Part shown: positions 60,239 through 64,000 of the stretch, piece by piece | Numbering within the stretch: the stretch's first letter is position 1 | How the letters are laid out: each line of letters opens with the position of its first letter | Source: Pseudomonadota bacterium | Lineage (GTDB): Bacteria; Pseudomonadota; Gammaproteobacteria; Burkholderiales; Burkholderiaceae_C | Direction: 5' to 3' | Length of the DNA stretch: 64,000 nucleotides | NCBI GenBank assembly: GCA_020161065.1 | Contig: JAIUPH010000018.1 | Span: 124,001 to 188,000, forward strand | Program-made: the position numbers and the translations under genes | Notes under the pieces: generated by a model | Told to the model about the DNA's origin: nothing | Databases searched by the model: none | What the model saw: the letters and a program-made list of their open reading frames with translations, nothing else

Positions 60239-60532
60239 TCAAGCGCTGCCTTCGGCCCGCTGGTCGTGAATGCGCGCGCCGAGTGCCGGCCACCTCGAGC
60301 ACCGTGGCGAAGCTCGGGTTGCCTTGCGCGCTGAGCGCCCGGTACAGGCTCTCGCGGCTGAGCCCGGCCTTCTTGGCCACCTGGAACATGCCCTTCGCGC
60401 GGGCGATATCCCTCAGCGCACGGGGGCCATGCCGGCCGGATCGTCGGCGGCCTCTTCGAACCAGGCATTGAGCCAGGCCGCCATTTCTTCAGGCGTGCGA
60501 AGCTGCTCGGCCACGTCGTATGGTGTCGCCAT
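60239..60532 (-). pseudogene. Frameshifted HigA-like addiction-module antidote
   Basis: Three segments in different frames together give a normal antidote: frame 1 MATPYDVAEQLRTPEEMAAW through NAWFEEAADDPAG (from 60532), frame 2 ALRDIARAKGMFQVAKKAGL, SRESLYRALSAQGNPSFATV, LEVA, and frame 3 ARIHDQRAEGSA with a stop at 60239. The first shift falls at a CCCCC run near 60430 (2 extra bases), the second near 60285 (2 bases missing). The helix-turn-helix (VAKKAGLSRESLYRALS) is intact. Inactive unless these are sequencing errors. Confidence 0.65.
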
Positions 60533-60584
60533 GGTCTGCGGCGGCGCATTCTTGGCAGGACAAGGCCGCGGCATGCTCCAGCGC

Positions 60585-61001
60585 CTACTCCCCCGCATCG
60601 CGCACGGCGTCCAGCCAATAGTGCGGGTTGACCTCGTGCAGCCGCCTGGCCTGCCAGCGCCCCGGCTGCCCGGGAACGGCCACCGCGACTTCGACGTCAG
60701 CGCCCCACAGCGCCAGGCGTTCCTGGCAGACGCCGCAGGGCGCCAGGATCAGGAACGGCCGGTCCGCCGCGCTGCGCGAGACGCAGACCGACGCGACGAC
60801 GCGTTCGCCCAGCCGGTTGGCTTCGCAGAAGGCGCCGGTCTCGTGGCACAGGCTGACGCCGGAATTGGGCGCATCGAAGCTGACGCTGGTGATCACGCGG
60901 CCGGTCGCCGTGCGCACCGCGGCGGCGCCGGCGTCACCGGACGGAAAGCGCGCCAGCGCCTGCGCGATGGCGGCGTCGACCAAGGCTTGGTCGAGCGGCA
61001 T
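60585..61001 (-). CDS. Cytidine deaminase-family protein
   Basis: 138-aa Zn-dependent nucleoside deaminase fold. The zinc/catalytic motifs are LCHETGAFCEANRL and LAPCGVCQERL; the usual CAE is replaced by the CHETGAFCEAN form found in a proteobacterial branch related to blasticidin deaminase. Ends with HYWLDAVRD. Its ATG overlaps the upstream isochorismatase-like stop by one base. Confidence 0.85.
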   Translation of the reverse strand: MPLDQALVDAAIAQALARFPSGDAGAAAVRTATGRVITSVSFDAPNSGVSLCHETGAFCEANRLGERVVASVCVSRSAADRPFLILAPCGVCQERLALWGADVEVAVAVPGQPGRWQARRLHEVNPHYWLDAVRDAGE

Positions 61002-61540
61002 CAGGCGCCGATCCGCAGCTCGGCCGCGGCCACCGGCGTGACCCGGGGGCCGAAGCTCGTGATGTTGGCCAGCGTCGCGTTGTGGTGCGCCGTGATCTGC
61101 GCCGCGCCGAGCACGCCGTTGTCCAGCGTCGAATGGCCGTCGGCGACCAGCGTCACCGGGTAGCCGAGCGCCAGCGCGCGGCGCGTGGTGGTGTCGACGC
61201 AGAACTCGCTTTGCAGGCCGCAGACGATCAGCTCGTGCACCCCGTGCCGCTGCAACAAGGACTGCAGCTCGGTGCCGTGGAACGAATCGGCGGCGCGCTT
61301 GCGCAAGCGCACATCGCTCGCCTGCACGTCGAGGGCGGGGCTCAGCTGCCAGCCGGGCGTGCCGTGCCGCAGCAGCTCGCCGGTCGACTCGTGCTGGATC
61401 ACGACGACCAGCGCGCCGGCCTGCCGCGCCTTCGCGGCGACGAGGTTGATGCGCTCGATCACGCGGTCGACGTCGAAGGCCCGGTACTCGCCCGCGCAAA
61501 GCGCTTGCTGGACGTCGATGATGAGCAGCGCGGTGTTCAT
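61001..61540 (-). CDS. Isochorismatase-family cysteine hydrolase
   Basis: 179 aa. Catalytic triad Asp9 (LLIIDVQ), Lys81 (LRKRAADSF) and Cys114 (GLQSEFCVDTT), as in nicotinamidase/YcaC-type amidohydrolases. Hydrolyses an amide or ureide; substrate unknown. One base separates it from the small membrane-protein gene upstream and it overlaps the deaminase gene, so the three are co-expressed. Confidence 0.9.
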   Translation of the reverse strand: MNTALLIIDVQQALCAGEYRAFDVDRVIERINLVAAKARQAGALVVVIQHESTGELLRHGTPGWQLSPALDVQASDVRLRKRAADSFHGTELQSLLQRHGVHELIVCGLQSEFCVDTTTRRALALGYPVTLVADGHSTLDNGVLGAAQITAHHNATLANITSFGPRVTPVAAAELRIGA

Positions 61541-61541
61541 C

Positions 61542-61841
61542 TCAGCCCCGCCTTCCCGCCAACCAATAGACCAGCAGCCCCAGCCCCATCGCCGCCTGCA
61601 CCAGCAGCGCGTGGCGCGCGAAGCGGCGCCAGCCCGGGCTGGCGCGGCCCAGATGGCGGGCCACCAGCCCCAGCACCAGCCAGGCGGCAAAGAAGCCGGC
61701 CCAGGCCGCCCACAGCACGCCGAGGCCCATGCAGCCGAAGCTCTCGCAGCGCACGTGCCAGACGTTGAACGCCAGGCCGGCGAGCACGACGACGCCGGCG
61801 GCGTGAACGGCGATGAGCGCGCGGCTGACGATCGGCTTCAT
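61542..61841 (-). CDS. Small hypothetical inner-membrane protein
   Basis: 99 aa with three hydrophobic helices (ALIAVHAAGVVVLAGLAFNV; GVLWAAWAGFFAAWLVLGLV; ALLVQAAMGLGLLVYWLA). Two cysteines (RCESFGC) lie in the first loop. No family recognised. Stop is one base from the isochorismatase-like start. Confidence 0.65.
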   Translation of the reverse strand: MKPIVSRALIAVHAAGVVVLAGLAFNVWHVRCESFGCMGLGVLWAAWAGFFAAWLVLGLVARHLGRASPGWRRFARHALLVQAAMGLGLLVYWLAGRRG

Positions 61842-61883
61842 GGCGCACGAGCCTACCGCAGATGCCGCGGCGCCCCCGGCCCC

Positions 61884-61889
61884 TACAAT
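61884..61889 (+). promoter_or_regulatory. -10 box of ogt
   Basis: TACAAT 30 bases before the ogt ATG; no clear -35. Confidence 0.45.
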
Positions 61890-61918
61890 TTTCGGCGTCG
61901 CTGCGCACGCACCCGCCC

Positions 61919-62431
61919 ATGACCCTCGTCGCCTGCCGCCTGCCCACGCCGCTGGGCGAGATGCTGGCCGTGGCTTCGCCGCGCGGCCTGTGCCTGCTGG
62001 AGTTCGCCGGCCAGCCGCGCGTGGACCGCGAGCTGGCCCAGGTCGAGGCGGCGCGCGGTGGCCCGGCGCAGCAAGGTTCGAACGCCGTCACCGAACAGCT
62101 GGCCGCCGAACTGGCCGATTACTTCAACGGCCAGCGGCAGGCCTTCGGCGTGCCGCTGGACCTGGTGGGCACGCCGTTCCAGCGGGCCGCCTGGCAGGCG
62201 CTGCAGGCCATCCCCTACGGCAGCACGCGCAGCTACGCCGAGCAGGCGCGCGCCATCGGGCGGCCGACCGCGGTGCGCGCGGTGGCGGCGGCCAACGGGC
62301 AGAACAAGGTCTCGATCGTCGTGCCCTGCCACCGCGTGATCGGCAGCGACGGCAGCCTCACCGGCTTCGGCGGCGGCCTGCCGCGCAAGCGCGCGCTGCT
62401 GGCGCTGGAAGGCCGGGGCCGGCAGCCCTAG
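61919..62431 (+). CDS. ogt: Methylated-DNA--protein-cysteine methyltransferase
   Basis: 170 aa suicide repair enzyme that removes O6-alkyl groups from guanine. Acceptor Cys137 in IVVPCHRVIG, DNA-binding helix PYGSTRSYAEQARAIGRP and ANGQNKVSIV are intact; C-terminus GFGGGLPRKRALLALE. No AdaA domain, so Ogt type. Divergent from the small membrane-protein gene. Confidence 0.93.
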   Translation: MTLVACRLPTPLGEMLAVASPRGLCLLEFAGQPRVDRELAQVEAARGGPAQQGSNAVTEQLAAELADYFNGQRQAFGVPLDLVGTPFQRAAWQALQAIPYGSTRSYAEQARAIGRPTAVRAVAAANGQNKVSIVVPCHRVIGSDGSLTGFGGGLPRKRALLALEGRGRQP

Positions 62432-62440
62432 CGCCCCTCC

Positions 62441-62446
62441 TACAAT
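62441..62446 (+). promoter_or_regulatory. -10 box of the polyene-like cluster
   Basis: TACAAT 61 bases before the acyl-carrier-protein start, ten bases after the ogt stop codon. Confidence 0.4.
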
Positions 62447-62506
62447 CCGCGCTTTTTAGCGGCGCGCCACCGATCATTGCCGGCAGCGCCGCGGGAGGAC
62501 CGTTCC

Positions 62507-62812
62507 GTGTCATTGCCGCCGCCGACATCCGCCGCCGACGCCGCGCCCGGCCAGCACGCCGAGCTCGAGCGCGAGCTGGCCCAGCTCTTCGTCGACGCGC
62601 TCAACCTCGAAACGCCGGCGGCCGAGATCGACGTCACCGCGCCGCTGTTCGGCGACGGCCTGGGGCTGGACTCGATCGACATCCTCGAAGTGGCGCTCGA
62701 AGTCTCGCAGCGCTACGGCTTCCAGCTGCGCAGCGACGACCAGGACAACGAGCGCATCTTCCGCTCGATCCGCAGCCTGGCCGCGCACGTGGCGCAGCAC
62801 CGCGCGAAGTAG
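62507..62812 (+). CDS. Acyl carrier protein (aryl-polyene-type cluster)
   Basis: 101 aa. Phosphopantetheine site Ser56 in GLGLDSIDILEVALEV. GTG 62507 chosen because a strong GGGAGG lies 8 bases upstream; the Pro/Ala-rich leader (about 16 residues) is disordered. Carries the growing polyene or fatty chain. First gene before a COG4648-like gene and an AMP-ligase, the order of aryl-polyene clusters. Confidence 0.88.
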   Translation: MSLPPPTSAADAAPGQHAELERELAQLFVDALNLETPAAEIDVTAPLFGDGLGLDSIDILEVALEVSQRYGFQLRSDDQDNERIFRSIRSLAAHVAQHRAK

Positions 62813-62824
62813 GCGCCGCCGGCG

Positions 62825-63451
62825 ATGTCGCGCTGGGGCGTGGCGGCCGCGGGTCTGGGCCTGCTGGCGTATTCGCTGCTGTCCTGGGCCTTGATGGCCT
62901 GGGCGCCCGACCATGCCTGGACCGTGCTGGCCTTGTTCGGCCCGCTGCTGGCCGGGCTGGCGCTGGCCGGGCTGCAGCGCCGCCACCGCGCCACGCTGGC
63001 CGGCTGCGCGGCGCTGGCGCTGCTGCTCGTCTGGGCGTGGCAGCGCGGCGGCGTCGACGTCAACCGCCTGTACGTGCTGCAGCACGCCGCCATCCACGCG
63101 CTGCTGGCCTGGACCTTCGCCATCACGCTGCGCCCGGGCGCGGTGCCGCTGGTTTCCGCGATGGCCGCGCACGTGCACGCGCGGCCGCAGAGCGCGCGCG
63201 AACGCGCCTACACCGATGCGCTGACCCGCGCCTGGGCGCTGTTCTTCGTCGCCATGATCGCCGTCTCGCTAACGATTTATCTGCTGGCACCGTGGCCCTG
63301 GTGGTCGTTCTTCTGCACGGTGCTGACGCCAGCGGCCGCGGTGGCCGGCTTCGTCGTCGAGTACGCCTGGCGGCGCTGGCGGCACCCGGAGTTCCAGCCG
63401 GTGTCGGTGCAGCGCGCCATCCGCGCGTGGAAAGAGCAGGCCTCGCGATGA
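62825..63451 (+). CDS. COG4648-like integral membrane protein of polyene clusters
   Basis: 208 aa, five to six TM helices (LLAYSLLSWALMAWAP; LFGPLLAGLALAGLQ; ALFFVAMIAVSLTIYLLAPW; FFCTVLTPAAAVAGFVVEY). The core QHAAIHALLAWTFAITLRPG and ALTRAWALFFVAM match the uncharacterised family found between the ACP and AMP-ligase genes of aryl-polyene loci. Function unknown. Stop overlaps the ligase start. Confidence 0.8.
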   Translation: MSRWGVAAAGLGLLAYSLLSWALMAWAPDHAWTVLALFGPLLAGLALAGLQRRHRATLAGCAALALLLVWAWQRGGVDVNRLYVLQHAAIHALLAWTFAITLRPGAVPLVSAMAAHVHARPQSARERAYTDALTRAWALFFVAMIAVSLTIYLLAPWPWWSFFCTVLTPAAAVAGFVVEYAWRRWRHPEFQPVSVQRAIRAWKEQASR

Positions 63452-64000
63452 GCGCCCGGGCCCTGCCCTTGCTGGGCGCGCGCGACGCGGCGGCGCCGCT
63501 GGCCTGGGCCGGCGGCCAGCCGATCAGCGCCGCGCGCTTCCTGGCCGAGGCGGCGGCGCTGGCGCCGGCGCTGCCGGCCGCCGGGCCGGCCGTCAACCTG
63601 TGCCAGGACCGCTACCGCTTCGCGCTCGGCCTGGCCGCGGCGCTGTTGCTCGGCCACACCAGCCTGATGCCGCCCAACGCGCTGCCCGAGACGCTGCGCA
63701 GCCTGGTCCAGCCCGGCGGCGCCGAGCCCTATGCGCTGGTCGACCACGACGAGGTCGACGCCGGCGGGCTGAAGCGCGTGCCGGTGACGCGCGTGCCGGT
63801 GGAACGGCTGTCGATCGATGGCGCGGGTGCAGGCGGAGGCGCGGCCGAAGTGCCGCTGCTGCCCGCCGACCTGGCCGCCGTCTGCCTGCTGACCTCGGGC
63901 TCCACCGGCGCGCCGCAGCCGCACCGCAAGCGCTGGGGGCCGCTGGTGGCCAACATCGCGGCCGAGGCCGCGCGCCTGGCCGAGCTGTGCGGCTGGCCGT
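63448..64000 (+). CDS. AMP-dependent acyl ligase, 5' part, cut by window edge
   Basis: About 184 residues visible. N-terminus as in polyene-cluster acyl-CoA/ACP ligases, and the AMP-binding P-loop appears as CLLTSGSTGAPQPHRKRWG. Expected to activate an aryl or fatty starter acid and load the carrier protein. ATGA overlap with the membrane-protein gene. The rest of the ligase and cluster lies to the right. Confidence 0.88.
   Translation, partial: MSARALPLLGARDAAAPLAWAGGQPISAARFLAEAAALAPALPAAGPAVNLCQDRYRFALGLAAALLLGHTSLMPPNALPETLRSLVQPGGAEPYALVDHDEVDAGGLKRVPVTRVPVERLSIDGAGAGGGAAEVPLLPADLAAVCLLTSGSTGAPQPHRKRWGPLVANIAAEAARLAELCGWP

Overview
The window is very GC-rich, gene-dense DNA, almost certainly a chromosome of a Burkholderiales bacterium (Comamonadaceae / Rubrivivax-Roseateles-like). 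The clues are overall GC bias, two Bug-type periplasmic receptors, many ATGA-coupled genes, LytTR two-component systems and the edge of an aryl-polyene-type cluster. No rRNA, tRNA, CRISPR array or complete insertion sequence was seen. Functions are homology calls made by reading motifs; none was checked against a database.

Region A (1-23.7 kb) looks like one specialised uptake-and-catabolism island. A leftward unit (8266 to 1) encodes an SMP-30 lactonase, an ABM-domain protein, a private ExbB-ExbD-ExbD-TonB energy system, an MFS carrier, an OmpR-type two-component system and a TonB receptor. A second leftward unit (20555 to 9785) encodes eleven enzymes: HisD/HpsN-like dehydrogenase, SDR, FAH-family hydrolase, CrtI-like FAD protein, DenD-like epimerase/dehydrogenase, two-domain extradiol-type VOC protein, Rieske ferredoxin, DHPON/Ayg1-type alpha/beta hydrolase, FAD monooxygenase, DUF4405 cytochrome-like membrane protein and SDR. 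A third unit (23528 to 20681) has another TonB receptor and a small VOC protein. A LysR gene (8449) sits divergent to the first unit. All three units are preceded by the same composite element: a GATGCGsCGCATC palindrome whose centre lies exactly 42 bp upstream of a TAnnAT -10 box. This makes a three-operon LysR regulon the strongest new observation here. The substrate is unknown; the gene content suggests a bulky, oxygenated aromatic or polyketide-like natural product imported through TonB receptors.

Region B (23.7-30.7 kb) holds glutathione reductase, a thioesterase, a vanadium-haloperoxidase-like lipoprotein and a LytS/LytTR system. Its second kinase-like gene has lost the phospho-accepting His and is fused in frame, through five 27-bp repeats, to a cupin. 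Region C (30.9-45.4 kb) is acyl-CoA catabolism: three crotonases, a CaiB-type CoA-transferase, a tandem-fused acyl-CoA dehydrogenase, two Bug receptors, a MalT-type LuxR regulator, a nitronate monooxygenase-like protein, an AMACR-type racemase and an IclR regulator.

Region D (45.6-52.2 kb) is a polyamine/opine-type ABC transporter operon with a three-subunit OoxABC/HcnABC-like amine dehydrogenase. Region E (52.2-61.9 kb) has a BrnT/BrnA module, a seven-gene ABC-exporter / LolA-like / beta-barrel / LytTR operon, decayed toxin-antitoxin remnants (truncated TumE-like toxin with intact TumA-like partner; twice frameshifted HigA-like antidote), a cytidine deaminase and an isochorismatase-like hydrolase. 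Region F (61.9-64 kb) has ogt and the first genes of an aryl-polyene-like cluster (acyl carrier protein, COG4648-like membrane protein, AMP-ligase running off the right edge).
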